Shown piece after piece: positions 1 through 8,515 of a stretch of DNA of 49,093 nt (within the stretch, counting starts at the first letter, position 1; each line of letters begins with the position of its first letter). A program made the translations under genes and the position numbers. Source of the stretch: Gemmatimonadaceae bacterium (GTDB taxonomy: Bacteria; Gemmatimonadota; Gemmatimonadetes; Gemmatimonadales; Gemmatimonadaceae); assembly GCA_025931335.1 (NCBI GenBank), contig JAICNG010000021.1, positions 1 to 49,093 on the forward strand, written 5' to 3'. The notes under the pieces are model-generated. The model had not been told where the DNA came from, did not search any database, and worked only from the letters and a program-made list of their open reading frames with translations.

Positions 1-507
1 GATGCCGCGAGCTTGACGGGGGCGTTGCTGCGGAATCCGCTCGTGTGGCTCGGCCTGCTGGCGATCCCCGCCGTCGCGTGGCTCGTGCACTACACCCCGT
101 TCGGCTTGCGGGTGCGCGCGGTGGGTGAGCACCCGGCAGCGGCGGAGACGTTAGGCGTTCCCGTGCGACGCGTCCGCTACCTCGCCGTCGCGCTCTCGGG
201 CATCCTCGCCGGGCTTGGTGGGGTGTACCTCGCGCTCGACCAGCACCAGTTCACCGATTCGATGACCGCGGGACGCGGGTTCATCGCGCTGGCGGCGATC
301 ATCTTCGGTCGGTGGGAGCCCGTGCGCGCGGGCCTCGCCTGCCTGCTCTTCGCGGCGGCGGAGACGCTGCAGATTCAGCTCCAGGGGATGCAGGGGATTC
401 CGAGCCAATTCGTGCAGATGATTCCGTACGTCCTCACGATCGTGGCGGTCGGTGGATTCATGGCGCGCTCGACGCCCCCGGCGGCCCTGGGGAAGGTCGA
501 TGACTAG
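1..507 (+). CDS. ABC transporter permease, nucleoside/simple-sugar type (5' end cut by window)
   Basis: The reading frame is open from base 1, so the gene begins outside the window; about 168 C-terminal residues are present. The visible part carries several hydrophobic segments and the cytoplasmic stretch TPFGLRVRAVGEHPAAAE, followed by TLGVPV and a glycine-rich helix ending AGLGGVYLAL. This pattern is typical of the BPD_transp_2 permeases that work with BMP-family lipoproteins to import nucleosides (NupQ/YufQ type) or simple sugars. The later segment GRGFIALAAIIFGRWEP also fits that family. In these systems the permease pairs with a second permease and a double-domain ATPase, normally encoded just upstream, which cannot be seen here. 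The stop codon lies directly before a repeat hairpin. The family is fairly sure; the substrate is inferred only from family resemblance. Confidence 0.85.
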   Translation, partial: DAASLTGALLRNPLVWLGLLAIPAVAWLVHYTPFGLRVRAVGEHPAAAETLGVPVRRVRYLAVALSGILAGLGGVYLALDQHQFTDSMTAGRGFIALAAIIFGRWEPVRAGLACLLFAAAETLQIQLQGMQGIPSQFVQMIPYVLTIVAVGGFMARSTPPAALGKVDD

Positions 508-620
508 CGGGGATCGAGGGCGGTCGAAGGGATCGACGGCGGTCACGGGGTGGACCGTCATACACCTCTTTCCGCGGCCGTCCTTCGATCCCGTCGGCCG
601 CCCTTGATCCCTTCGGCCCC
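508..620. repeat. Repeat hairpin A, 9-mer class GGGRTCGAA
   Basis: The gap between the permease stop and the MFS start is filled by an imperfect inverted repeat. The left arm (about 509-550) is a run of 9-base units such as GGGATCGAC and GCGGTCGAA. The right arm (about 573-620) is its approximate complement, and about 20 bases separate them. The reverse complement of the right arm aligns with the left over nearly 40 bases with a handful of mismatches. There is no T tract, so it is not a textbook intrinsic terminator. The same unit recurs at 25087-25258 and 40238-40272. Confidence 0.75.
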
Positions 621-1922
621 TTGAAACTCCCAGCCGCCATTCCCGCCAACCTCGCCGTCCTCATGCTGACGGCGTTCATGGACATGGTGGGCGTGCTGAT
701 GCTGCTGCCGCTGCTGCCCTTCTACGCGAAGGACCTCGGCGCATCCGGCTTCGTGATGGCGTGGCTGGGATCGTCCTTTCTCATCGCGCAGCTCATCAGC
801 GCGCCACTCTGGGGACGCGTCTCCGACCGCTACGGCCGGAAGCCGGCGCTCATCGTGGGGCTTGCCGCGTCCGCCGTTGCCTACGTGGTCTTCGCGTATG
901 CCGATTCGCTCTGGCTGCTGTTCGTGTCGCGCATCATCCAGGGTGCAGGCGGTGGCACGGTCGGCGTGATTCAGGCGTACGTGTCGGACGTCGTCGAGCC
1001 GAAGAACCGCGCCAAGGGATTGGGGTGGCTCTCCGCGGCCACGAACGTCGGCGTGATGATCGGGCCGCTGTTGGGCTCGGCCGCCTCGACATGGGGGCGT
1101 CCGGCGCCGGGACTGATCGCCGCCGGACTGTGCCTGCTGAACATCGCGTTCGCGACGCGCTTTCTCGGCGAATCGCACGGCGCGGCAATGAAGGCGAAGG
1201 CGCGGCGAGAGCGGTGGGCGACGCTGAAGGCGGTGTGGCGCATCGCGCCGATCTGGCCGATCACCCTGGTCACCCGGCTCACGCTCGGGGCGCAAGGCGC
1301 GGCCGAGCTCACCCATCCCCGGCCCGATTTCGCCAAGCGGTTCATCTGGGTGTACGCGATAGCGATCGGTGCGTTCTACGGGCTCACGCTGTCAGGGGTA
1401 ATGCCCTTCTTCCTGATGGAACGCCACGGGATCACCGAGAAGACCATCGGGCCGTTCTTCGCCTACATCGGCGTGCTCAACGTCGTCTTCCGCATTGGCC
1501 TGCTCGGCAAGGTCATCGATCGCGTCGGCGAAGCCCGGGCAACGCGGCTCGGGATCATCTCGCTGGCGTTAGGCTTTCTCATCATGCCGTTCACGACGTC
1601 GATCGCGACACTCGCGATCGCCACCGGCCTGCTCCCGCTCGGCGCGACCCTGCTCTTCCCATGCGTCACCGCGATGCTGTCGCAGGTCATCGGCGACCAC
1701 GAGCGCGGCTTGTACATGGGATTGCAGCAGACGGTTGGGAACATCACGCGCGTGGTGTATGCGCTGTTCGCCGGAAAGGCGTGGGATGTGGGCCACGCGC
1801 GTCTCGGCCAGGCCGGCTCGTTCATTCCCTTCTTCGCTTCCGCCGCGCTGGTGGCGGCCACGGCGTTTTTAGCGGTGAAGGTGCCAGAGGCGGCGACGGA
1901 GGAGGAAGTGGCGGTCAAATGA
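621..1922 (+). CDS. MFS transporter, DHA1 (drug:H+ antiporter) type
   Basis: A 433-residue inner-membrane protein with about twelve hydrophobic segments. The loop after helix 2 has the MFS motif A in the form GRVSDRYGRKPA (about residues 68-79). Helix 5 carries the antiporter motif C as GVMIGPLLGSA (about 143-153), which marks drug:H+ antiporters of the TetA/DHA1 group. A long central loop rich in Arg and Lys (about 190-245) links the two halves. The TTG start at 621 sits right at the end of the preceding repeat hairpin; an internal ATG at 663 would trim the short tail ahead of helix 1 and is a possible alternative. The stop codon TGA (1920-1922) is the first TGAG of the downstream repeat element. 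Efflux of a small molecule is the likely role; the substrate is unknown. Confidence 0.88.
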   Translation: MKLPAAIPANLAVLMLTAFMDMVGVLMLLPLLPFYAKDLGASGFVMAWLGSSFLIAQLISAPLWGRVSDRYGRKPALIVGLAASAVAYVVFAYADSLWLLFVSRIIQGAGGGTVGVIQAYVSDVVEPKNRAKGLGWLSAATNVGVMIGPLLGSAASTWGRPAPGLIAAGLCLLNIAFATRFLGESHGAAMKAKARRERWATLKAVWRIAPIWPITLVTRLTLGAQGAAELTHPRPDFAKRFIWVYAIAIGAFYGLTLSGVMPFFLMERHGITEKTIGPFFAYIGVLNVVFRIGLLGKVIDRVGEARATRLGIISLALGFLIMPFTTSIATLAIATGLLPLGATLLFPCVTAMLSQVIGDHERGLYMGLQQTVGNITRVVYALFAGKAWDVGHARLGQAGSFIPFFASAALVAATAFLAVKVPEAATEEEVAVK

Positions 1923-2006
1923 GGAAAGAGGAGTGAGCAGTGAGGAATTCGATTGGATGACCACTCCAATCGGTTTCCTCACCGCTCATTTCTCATCGCT
2001 CACTGT
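1919..2006. repeat. Repeat hairpin B, 7-mer class xxxTGAG
   Basis: An imperfect hairpin between two convergent genes. The left arm (1920-1957) reads as 7-base units GAAAGAG, GAGTGAG and CAGTGAG, then GAATTCGATTGGA. The right arm (1965-2004) is its near complement, and the loop is only about 6 bases. The innermost 20 or so base pairs are close to perfect. The TGA of the MFS gene is in the left arm, and the TGA of the leftward lipoprotein gene (complement of 2000-2002) is in the right arm. The same class recurs at 33430-33552 and 44201-44290. Confidence 0.85.
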
Positions 2007-2401
2007 GTCACCATGACCTTCACGCTATCCGCCTTCCCCTCGCTCGTCGCTCTCACCAGCGACCAGCCGACTTCGGAGGCGGTGATCGTCCCGCCGGGGG
2101 CCACCCTCACCCGCACGGTGTCGGAGCTCGCCCAGCGAATCTCCCGGCCCTCGAGCGCGTTGCCGGCGGCGTCCACGACGAGCGCCTCGATACGCATCGT
2201 CTGCGAGCGCGGAAGCGCGAGGCTGTCGGGAACGATGATCACCCGCGCCACCGGCGTTCCGCTATGGGGGCCCGAGGGTCCGTTCCCGCACGCGAGCGCG
2301 CCGCCGGCAACCGCCAGGGCGAGCCACCACCTCAGCAGAGCCGCGATTCCTGCGTGATGAGGCGCACGCCGCGCTGATAGGTGACGTACGCATACGCCCA
2401 C
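2000..2401 (-). CDS. Small Ig-like (BIG2-type) lipoprotein
   Basis: A predicted lipoprotein of about 133 residues. A basic segment (RHLSARRAPHH) is followed by a hydrophobic stretch ending in the lipobox-like AGGALAC. The mature part, with VARVIIVPDSLAL, IRWASSDTVRVRV and TSEGKADSVKVMV, has the strand pattern of bacterial Ig-like group 2 repeats, where 'sudden change in alternatives' sentences such as WASSD are common. I chose the GTG at 2401 because it gives a normal signal peptide. A longer frame to ATG 2473 exists but lies inside the NADH dehydrogenase gene. Either way the 5' end overlaps the 3' end of that gene on the same strand, which suggests translational coupling. Its stop is supplied by repeat hairpin B. 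The function is unknown, probably a cell-surface or periplasmic structural role. Confidence 0.6.
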   Translation of the reverse strand: MGVCVRHLSARRAPHHAGIAALLRWWLALAVAGGALACGNGPSGPHSGTPVARVIIVPDSLALPRSQTMRIEALVVDAAGNALEGREIRWASSDTVRVRVAPGGTITASEVGWSLVRATSEGKADSVKVMVTQ

Positions 2402-3588
2402 TGCAGCAGCACGCTCAGCCGGTTGCGGAACCCGACGAGATACATGATGTGAACGAACAGCCAGAGCCACCATGCGAGCCGTCCGGTGACGTGGAACTTG
2501 CCGAAATCGGCAATGGCCTTGTGCCGGCCGATCGTGGCCAGGTCGCCCTTGTTGCGATACCGGAATGATACCCGCGGCTCGCCGCGAAGATCGTGACGGA
2601 TGTTCCGGGCCGCGGCGGTTCCCATCTGCATCGCCGCGGGCGCTACGGCGGGCACCTGCTTGCCATCCTGCCTGACGATCGCCAGGTCGCCAATGACGAA
2701 GATCTCGGGATGCCCCCGCACCGACAGGTCGGGCTCGACCTCGACCCGCCCCGCCCGATCGTGCCGCGCGCCCAGCGACTGTCCGATTCGAGACGCCTCG
2801 TTCCCCGCCGCCCAGAACACCGTTCGCGTCGCAATTCGTTCATCGCCAATCCACACCGCCTCGGACTCCACGCGCGTGACGAGAGCATTGACCCGCACCT
2901 CGACCCCGAGGTCGAGCAGGTCCTGATGCGCGCGCTTCGACAGCGACTCGGGAAAGGATGGAAGCACGCGCGGCCCACCCTCGAGGAGAATCACACGGGT
3001 CTGCCGCGTGTCCGTTCGGCGAAAGTCGCTCCGCATGGCGCGCGCGATCTCCTGCATCACCCCCGCGAGCTCGACGCCCGTGGGTCCCCCGCCGACGAGC
3101 ACGAACGTGAGGAGCGCCTGCCGCTCCTCGCTGTCGTCCGTTTTCTCGGCGAGCTCGAAGGCGATGAGGAACCGACGGCGAATCGCCAGCGCATCCTCGA
3201 GGCTCTTGAGGCCGGGGGCATGCGCCTCCCACTCCCCATGGCCGAAGTACGAGTGGCGCGCCCCGGTCGCGGCGATGAGATAGTCGTACTCGAGGTCGGG
3301 CAACGCATCGTCGAGCGCGACGACCCGTCGCTCCGGATCGATGGCCGAGACCTCGGACATGAGTACCGTCGCGTTCCGTTGATGTCGCAACATCCACCGG
3401 ATGGGCGACGCGATGTCACTTCCCGCGAGGCCCGCGGTCGCGACCTGGTAGAGTAGCGGCTGGAAGACGTGATGATTCGTGCGATCGATCAGCGTGATAC
3501 GCACCGGTGCGGTGCGAAGCGCGCGCGCCGCGCGGATCCCGCCAAAACCACCGCCGAGGATCACGACATGCGGAGTCCGGGCGGTCAT
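2332..3588 (-). CDS. ndh: Type II NADH:quinone oxidoreductase (NDH-2)
   Basis: A 418-residue flavoprotein that passes electrons from NADH to membrane quinone without pumping protons. Two Rossmann folds are visible. The FAD site is GGGFGG near residue 12, followed by NHHVFQPLLYQVATAGL, a very characteristic NDH-2 segment. The NAD site is VGGGPTGVELAG near residue 165. The late motif FVIGDLA and the segment APAAMQMG are the FAD and quinone-binding signatures of the family. The C-terminus (about 370-405) is amphipathic and hydrophobic (WWLWLFVHIMYLVGFRNR), as expected for the monotopic membrane anchor. The length is normal. The gene lies 22 bases downstream of the ANTAR regulator gene on the same strand, so expression of this respiratory bypass may depend on that two-component pair. 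Confidence 0.94.
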   Translation of the reverse strand: MTARTPHVVILGGGFGGIRAARALRTAPVRITLIDRTNHHVFQPLLYQVATAGLAGSDIASPIRWMLRHQRNATVLMSEVSAIDPERRVVALDDALPDLEYDYLIAATGARHSYFGHGEWEAHAPGLKSLEDALAIRRRFLIAFELAEKTDDSEERQALLTFVLVGGGPTGVELAGVMQEIARAMRSDFRRTDTRQTRVILLEGGPRVLPSFPESLSKRAHQDLLDLGVEVRVNALVTRVESEAVWIGDERIATRTVFWAAGNEASRIGQSLGARHDRAGRVEVEPDLSVRGHPEIFVIGDLAIVRQDGKQVPAVAPAAMQMGTAAARNIRHDLRGEPRVSFRYRNKGDLATIGRHKAIADFGKFHVTGRLAWWLWLFVHIMYLVGFRNRLSVLLQWAYAYVTYQRGVRLITQESRLC

Positions 3589-3610
3589 TCGTCAGGCAGG
3601 GCCGTCGATC

Positions 3611-4225
3611 TCACTTTCGCCCGGGCCCGGACGTGCTCGGCTCACTGTCGATCACCGCCCGCGCAATGTCGACCATCGGCTCGCCCCGGTCCTGGCTGGT
3701 CCGCTGGAGGATGCGATAGGCCTCCTGCTCCGAGGAGCCGGTGCGTCGCATCAGGATGCCTTTCGCCCGCTCGATGATCTTGCGATTCTCCAGCTCGCGC
3801 CGCGCGTCGGTCGCTTCGCGGCGCGCCGTCACCAGATCGCGCACGCGCCGCGCGGCCAGTCGCAGGGTGGAGTCGATGACTCGGGGGGACGCCGGCTTGG
3901 CAAGAAAGGCGACCGCCGACGTCGCGACCGCGTCGCGATCGGTCAACGAAAGCGTGTTGTCGCCAGTGAGGAGGACGACGGCCGGGCCGTCCACCTCGTG
4001 CGCGATCGCTTCGGCCGCCTCCAGCCCCGACCGGCCGGGCATGTGCACGTCCAGCAGCACGACGTCGGGTCGCGCCGACCGTGCACTCGCGATCGCCTGC
4101 TCCCCGGTCCCCACCTCGGCGACGACCTCGTGGCCGAGCTCGCGCAGCAAATCGACCAGCAAGGCGCGCGCGTTCTCATCATCCTCAGCCACCAGGACGC
4201 GAATCGTGGACACGGCTTCGGTCAT
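3611..4225 (-). CDS. Response regulator with ANTAR RNA-binding output domain
   Basis: A 204-residue two-component regulator. The receiver domain (about 8-125) has the acidic pair AEDDE near residue 15, the phospho-acceptor in VVLLDVHMPG (Asp59), and the conserved Lys in FLAKPAS. The C-terminal part, with ENRKIIERAKGILMRR and then EAYRILQRTS, is an ANTAR domain, which acts by binding tandem hairpins in leader RNAs and preventing termination. The start chosen is ATG 4225 (MTEAVSTIRV); an upstream in-frame ATG at 4291 would overlap the kinase gene and adds only an Arg-rich tail. It follows the hybrid kinase gene by 40 bases and precedes ndh by 22 bases. The obvious inference is a kinase-to-antitermination pathway controlling its own operon or other leaders. 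Confidence 0.93.
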   Translation of the reverse strand: MTEAVSTIRVLVAEDDENARALLVDLLRELGHEVVAEVGTGEQAIASARSARPDVVLLDVHMPGRSGLEAAEAIAHEVDGPAVVLLTGDNTLSLTDRDAVATSAVAFLAKPASPRVIDSTLRLAARRVRDLVTARREATDARRELENRKIIERAKGILMRRTGSSEQEAYRILQRTSQDRGEPMVDIARAVIDSEPSTSGPGRK

Positions 4226-4265
4226 TCGAAAGTCCGAGATGCGGGGTAAGGGGAATGGAACGTCG

Positions 4266-6275
4266 TCATGGCGCCGGCGCAACGAGCGCAACGAGCTCGG
4301 CCGGCGGGATGGGCTTGCGAAGCACGAAATCCGCTTCGGTCGTCGTTGCTCGGCTTCCCTCCCATCCCGTCACGACGCCGATGCGCATGTGGGGCCACCG
4401 CGCACGCCCCTTTCGTACCAGATCCCACCCGCTTCCGTCGGGAAGCCCGATGTCGGTGATGAGCACCTCGAACGGATTCGACGCGGACGCCTCGAGCCGG
4501 GAGAGTCCCTCGCCCAGGGTTGCCACCGATTCGACGTGATGGCCATGCGACTGAAGCACGAGCCTCAGGAAGTCGCGGCCATCCTCGTTGTCCTCGACGA
4601 GCAGGATCCGACGACTCGAGGCCGGCGAGGCCACCGTGAGGGGCGCGTCGCGTGTGGACGCGGAGTGCGCGCGAAAGCGGAGCCGTACCGTCGCACCCCG
4701 CATGGTGTCGCTCAGGATCTCGGCCGATCCGCGATGGCGCTTCATGATCCCGTACACTTCGGCCAGGCCGAGGCCGCTTCCCGTCGCCTCCTTGGTGCTG
4801 AAGAAGGGCTCGAACGCGTGCTCGCGCACCTGCTCGGTCATCCCCACACCGGTGTCGCCCACCTCGACGATGGATTCGACGCCGTCGGTCCGCGTCTCGA
4901 TCGTGATGGTGCCTCCATCGGCGGTCGCATCGAGGGCATTGTGGATGAGATTCATGATGGCTGCGCGCACCTCGCCGGCGATGCCCACCGCCGGCGCTGG
5001 TTCGAGGCGAAGGTCGAGCTGAATGGGCCCGCCCGTTTGCCGCTCCGCCCATAACGACCGCATCATCGCCACGACCTCGTTGGCCAGCGTCGCGAGGTCG
5101 AGCTGTGATTCGCTCGCGTCGTCGAGCGGATCCTGTCGAATGAAGCGGCCGACGCGTGCCGACGTCGCCGCACCCGTCTCGGCGGCCTTCGCGATGCGCG
5201 CCGCGTACTCGCGCACGGCCGCTGGATCGTCGGCGTGACGGTCGAGCAGGTAGGCCGCGGCCATGATCGGGTTGAGTGCGTTGTTCACGTCGTGCATGAC
5301 GCCGGCCGCCAGCTGTCCGATCGCCGCCAGGCGTCGCTCTCTGGCGTGCCGCTCCTGAATGGCGAGCAGCTCGGCCGTACGCTCGCCGACCATTCGCTCC
5401 AGCCGCTCCGTTTCCGTCGATGCGCGAGCGTACAGCGCATCGATCTGCTCGGCCTTCTCCTCGACCTCTCGAAGGAGTGCGAGCCGGTCGGAGACGTCCC
5501 GCTCGACGGTGACCGCGCCGCGCACCTCGCCCACGTCGTCGCGGAGCGGATTCGCGCTCACCTCGATCACGCGTGGGCTCGCCGTGCCGCGCGCGACCCG
5601 CAGCATCTCGGATCGTACCCGCTGCCCACGAAGGGCCCGCGACGTGGGATGACTCTCCACATCGACGGGAACATCGTCGAGGGTGCACGGTTGCTCGCAC
5701 TCGATCTGATCGGAGAGCGTGGCGGTGGCGCCGAGCTCGCAGTCGCGCATCGCTTGCGCGTTGGCGCGGACGATGTTGCCGTGCACGTCGAAGACCCGCA
5801 CCGCATCGGGGATGACGCCGAAGATGGACGTGAGCTGGCCAACGAGGTGGGCCAGGTCCTCGCGCAACTGCTCGCGTTCCGTGACGTCGACGGCGGCGAA
5901 CACCACCTCGGGAGCTGGCCGCTCGTCCCCGAGCGCGCGAAAGACCGCTTCGAGCACGCGAATGCGCGGTCCGTTGCGGACGGTGAGGCGCAGCGCGCGG
6001 TGGATTCGCCCGTCGCTGGCGTCGGCGAGGGCTTCGCGGACGTCGAAATCCGCGGACGGAAAAGCCTCCCGGAACGGGATGGTGGCCGCGGCGGCCTCGA
6101 CGCCGGTGAGCTCGACGAACCGGCGGTTCGTCATCACGAGCGCCGAGGAGGCGGCGTCGAGCACGGCGAGGGGCGCGGGGATGGCGTCGAGGAGCGCCTC
6201 GAGGCGCCCCACGCGGGCGCGAAAGTCGTCGCCCCTACCTAGCGAGAGCTCGTGAGCCATGTCGGTTTGCTTCAT
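4266..6275 (-). CDS. Hybrid sensor histidine kinase, PAS-PAS-HK-REC
   Basis: A 669-residue soluble-looking kinase with no clear membrane helix. Two PAS-like domains occupy about 20-135 and 145-265, followed by a coiled coil (265-320). The phospho-accepting H-box is AAGVMHDVNNALNP (His328), the HDxxN variant rather than the common SHELRTP. The ATP-binding domain has the N box NLIHNALDAT (Asn442), G1 GDTGVGM, F box FEPFFSTK and G2 GSGLGLA. A C-terminal receiver (555-665) has EDNED and the acceptor Asp608 in LITDIGLP. The ANTAR regulator gene follows on the same strand, which makes that protein the likely partner. The sensed signal is probably cytoplasmic (redox, light or a small ligand through PAS), but nothing in the sequence fixes it. 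Confidence 0.93.
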   Translation of the reverse strand: MKQTDMAHELSLGRGDDFRARVGRLEALLDAIPAPLAVLDAASSALVMTNRRFVELTGVEAAAATIPFREAFPSADFDVREALADASDGRIHRALRLTVRNGPRIRVLEAVFRALGDERPAPEVVFAAVDVTEREQLREDLAHLVGQLTSIFGVIPDAVRVFDVHGNIVRANAQAMRDCELGATATLSDQIECEQPCTLDDVPVDVESHPTSRALRGQRVRSEMLRVARGTASPRVIEVSANPLRDDVGEVRGAVTVERDVSDRLALLREVEEKAEQIDALYARASTETERLERMVGERTAELLAIQERHARERRLAAIGQLAAGVMHDVNNALNPIMAAAYLLDRHADDPAAVREYAARIAKAAETGAATSARVGRFIRQDPLDDASESQLDLATLANEVVAMMRSLWAERQTGGPIQLDLRLEPAPAVGIAGEVRAAIMNLIHNALDATADGGTITIETRTDGVESIVEVGDTGVGMTEQVREHAFEPFFSTKEATGSGLGLAEVYGIMKRHRGSAEILSDTMRGATVRLRFRAHSASTRDAPLTVASPASSRRILLVEDNEDGRDFLRLVLQSHGHHVESVATLGEGLSRLEASASNPFEVLITDIGLPDGSGWDLVRKGRARWPHMRIGVVTGWEGSRATTTEADFVLRKPIPPAELVALVAPAP

Positions 6276-6285
6276 CCTCCGAACC

Positions 6286-6308
6286 GGAATCTAAGACGTC
6301 TTGATTCC
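6286..6308. promoter_or_regulatory. Near-perfect palindrome between divergent genes
   Basis: A 23-base inverted repeat, arms GGAATC and GATTCC around AAGACGTCTT with one mismatched pair, sits 10 bases upstream of the kinase start and about 60 bases upstream of the divergent membrane-protein gene. Its size and place fit an operator for a dimeric regulator, or a small hairpin in the leader. No regulator can be named. Confidence 0.4.
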
Positions 6309-6365
6309 CCGGGGGAGACAACGGATGACGGTTGCTGAGGCCTATGTGGCTCGTCCACCTCGCGC

Positions 6366-8405
6366 ATGCACGGACCTCCGCCTTCCCCCCCACGTTCGAT
6401 CGACCCGTTCGCGCTCGCCGCCGCCGTGGCGATCGGCGTGCTCGGCTTCTTGCCGGTCGCGAACTGGATAACGGGCGGCCACCACGCTCCATGGTACGGC
6501 CCAGTCGCGGCCACGTGGGTGACCGGAAGCGCGCTCGCGATCGGCATCGGGCTCGTTCTCGCCATTGCCTCACGCCGCATCCCCGCGCTCTGGCACGATG
6601 GGCTGGGCACCCGCTTCGCCTCGGCACTCGACGGGTCGCCCTGGCTCATGCTGGCCGGCGTGGCACTGGTGAGCATTCTGGTCTACGCCGTCATCGCGCA
6701 TTTGGTGTTCGATGCGAAGCCACTGCTGGTCGATGAGATCTTCCAGGTGTGGCAGGCGCGGGTCTTCGGCGAAGGACGCCTGACGAGGCCGGTGGCGTCG
6801 CACCCCGAGTTCTACAGTGGATTGCACCTCGTCGAAGCGGACGGCCGCGCCTTCTCGCATTTCCCTCCCGGTCACTCGGCGATGCTCATGCTCGGCGAGC
6901 TGTTAGGCGTTCCGTGGCTCGTCGTCCCGGTCGCTGGCGGCGTGAGCGTCGTGGCGTTCGGGGTGTACCTGCGCGATGCGGAGCACCGGCCAACGGTTCG
7001 AGTGGGTGCGCTGGTGCTCTTCGCCCTCGCGCCACTCGTTGCGTTCATGTCGGCGACGTACATGAACCACGCCACGGCGCTCATGTGGCTGATGATCGCC
7101 GTCGCCGCGCTCGCGCGCGCGGTGAAGGACGACGAGCCGCATCCCGTCGCGGCGCTCGTCTGCGGCCTCGGGCTCGGCATCACCGCGATGATTCGCCCGA
7201 TCGATGCGGTGGCCTTCGCGCTCCCCGCGGGACTGTGGCTCCTCGTTCGCGCGATCAGGACGCCGCGGCGATGGCTCGAGGCCGGCCTGGCGGGCCTTGG
7301 GGTCGCGGTGCCGTTGGCGGCACTCGCGTGGTTCAATACGCGCACGACCGGGGACCCACTGCTCCTCGGCTATGAGATGCTGTGGGGAAAAGAGCATGGC
7401 CTCGGCTTTCGATCGAGTCCGTGGGGCGCGGCGCACTCACCGGCGCGCGGGATCGAGCTGGTGAATCTCTACTTCCTGCGGTTGCAGACGTACCTCTTCG
7501 AGTGGCCGATTCCGTCGCTGCTGCCGGCTGTGGCGGCGCTGGCGATCGCCCCACGCCTCGATCGCCACGACCGCTACCTGTTAGGCAGCGGCGCGCTGCT
7601 CGTCACCATCTATTTCGCGTTCTGGCACGACGGGTTTTATCTCGGACCACGCTACGTCTATCCGCTGGCGTCGCTGCTGGCGCTGTGGACGGCGCGATTC
7701 CCCGCCTTCATCCATGAGCGTTTGGGGGACGGGCTGCCGCTGCGGACGACGGTCTATTCCCTTGCCGCGGCGGCGACCATCGCGACGATCTCGCTCGTCC
7801 CGCAGCGGGCGCGGCAGTATGCGGCCGGCCTCACGACGATGCGCTGGGATGCGGACGCCGCCGCGCGCGACGCCGGCGTGCGCCGTGGACTGGTGTTCGT
7901 CCGCGAGAGCTGGGGCTCGCAGCTCGTCGCCCGCCTCTGGGCGCTTGGCCTCACGCGCGGGCAGACGGAGCGACTCTACACGCGCGTCGATGCGTGCCTT
8001 CTCGAGCAAGGCATCGAGCGGCTCGAGCGCCAGGGCGTGCGTGGGCAGGCCGCCGCGGACGCCTTTGCGCCGCTCATGCGCGACTCGCTGCGCCTCGTGG
8101 CATCGACGCTCTCGCCCGACGTGAGCGAGCGCGTGCTCCCCGGCTCGCGATACGTCCCGCGCTGTCTCGAGCGCATCGGCGACGACCGCCGCGGCTTCAC
8201 GCTCCTCACGCCGCTGCTGCTCGCCGGGGCCGACAGCACGCTTTACGCGCGCGATCTCCATGAGAAGGACACGCTGCTCCTGGCGGAGCATCCCGATCGC
8301 GAGGTGTGGCTGCTGCGCCCGGCAGATTCCGTCTCGGGCTCGGTGCCCCAATTCGAACGGGTGAATCGAGACTCCGTGCTTCGAGCAGCTCGCACGCCGA
8401 GGTAG
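6366..8405 (+). CDS. GT-C type membrane glycosyltransferase-like protein
   Basis: A 679-residue protein with about eleven hydrophobic segments in the first 480 residues and a soluble C-terminal domain of about 190 residues. An acidic pair after the second or third helix (LLVDEIFQVWQAR, about residues 119-131) and the extracytoplasmic FSHFPPGHS stretch resemble the catalytic loop of GT39/ArnT-like glycosyltransferases, which use polyprenyl-phosphate sugars at the outer face of the inner membrane. The C-terminal part (VFVRESWGSQL, then a segment with two Cys) is not one I recognise. The gene is divergent from the kinase gene, with 90 bases between them, and stands alone, followed by a repeat hairpin. 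The fold assignment is moderate; the sugar and acceptor are unknown. Confidence 0.6.
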   Translation: MHGPPPSPPRSIDPFALAAAVAIGVLGFLPVANWITGGHHAPWYGPVAATWVTGSALAIGIGLVLAIASRRIPALWHDGLGTRFASALDGSPWLMLAGVALVSILVYAVIAHLVFDAKPLLVDEIFQVWQARVFGEGRLTRPVASHPEFYSGLHLVEADGRAFSHFPPGHSAMLMLGELLGVPWLVVPVAGGVSVVAFGVYLRDAEHRPTVRVGALVLFALAPLVAFMSATYMNHATALMWLMIAVAALARAVKDDEPHPVAALVCGLGLGITAMIRPIDAVAFALPAGLWLLVRAIRTPRRWLEAGLAGLGVAVPLAALAWFNTRTTGDPLLLGYEMLWGKEHGLGFRSSPWGAAHSPARGIELVNLYFLRLQTYLFEWPIPSLLPAVAALAIAPRLDRHDRYLLGSGALLVTIYFAFWHDGFYLGPRYVYPLASLLALWTARFPAFIHERLGDGLPLRTTVYSLAAAATIATISLVPQRARQYAAGLTTMRWDADAAARDAGVRRGLVFVRESWGSQLVARLWALGLTRGQTERLYTRVDACLLEQGIERLERQGVRGQAAADAFAPLMRDSLRLVASTLSPDVSERVLPGSRYVPRCLERIGDDRRGFTLLTPLLLAGADSTLYARDLHEKDTLLLAEHPDREVWLLRPADSVSGSVPQFERVNRDSVLRAARTPR

Positions 8406-8407
8406 AC

Positions 8408-8512
8408 ACACAACACCCGAAGACGTCCGGCGTGAGGTCTCAGGAACGGCAACGACGTTTCTGACTACTGACACCTGACGTCTGACCCCTGACGTCTTCG
8501 GGTGTTACCGCG
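8408..8512. repeat. Repeat hairpin C, 7-mer class TGACxxx
   Basis: Between two convergent genes. The right side (8464-8508) reads as 7-base units TGACTAC, TGACACC, TGACGTC, TGACCCC and TGACGTC. The left side (about 8411-8445) is the near complement. The outer 16 base pairs (AACACCCGAAGACGTC and its complement) are perfect, and the arms pair imperfectly for about 18 more. The spacer is about 28 bases. There is no T tract. This unit class was seen only once in the window. Confidence 0.8.
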
Positions 8513-8515
8513 CTG

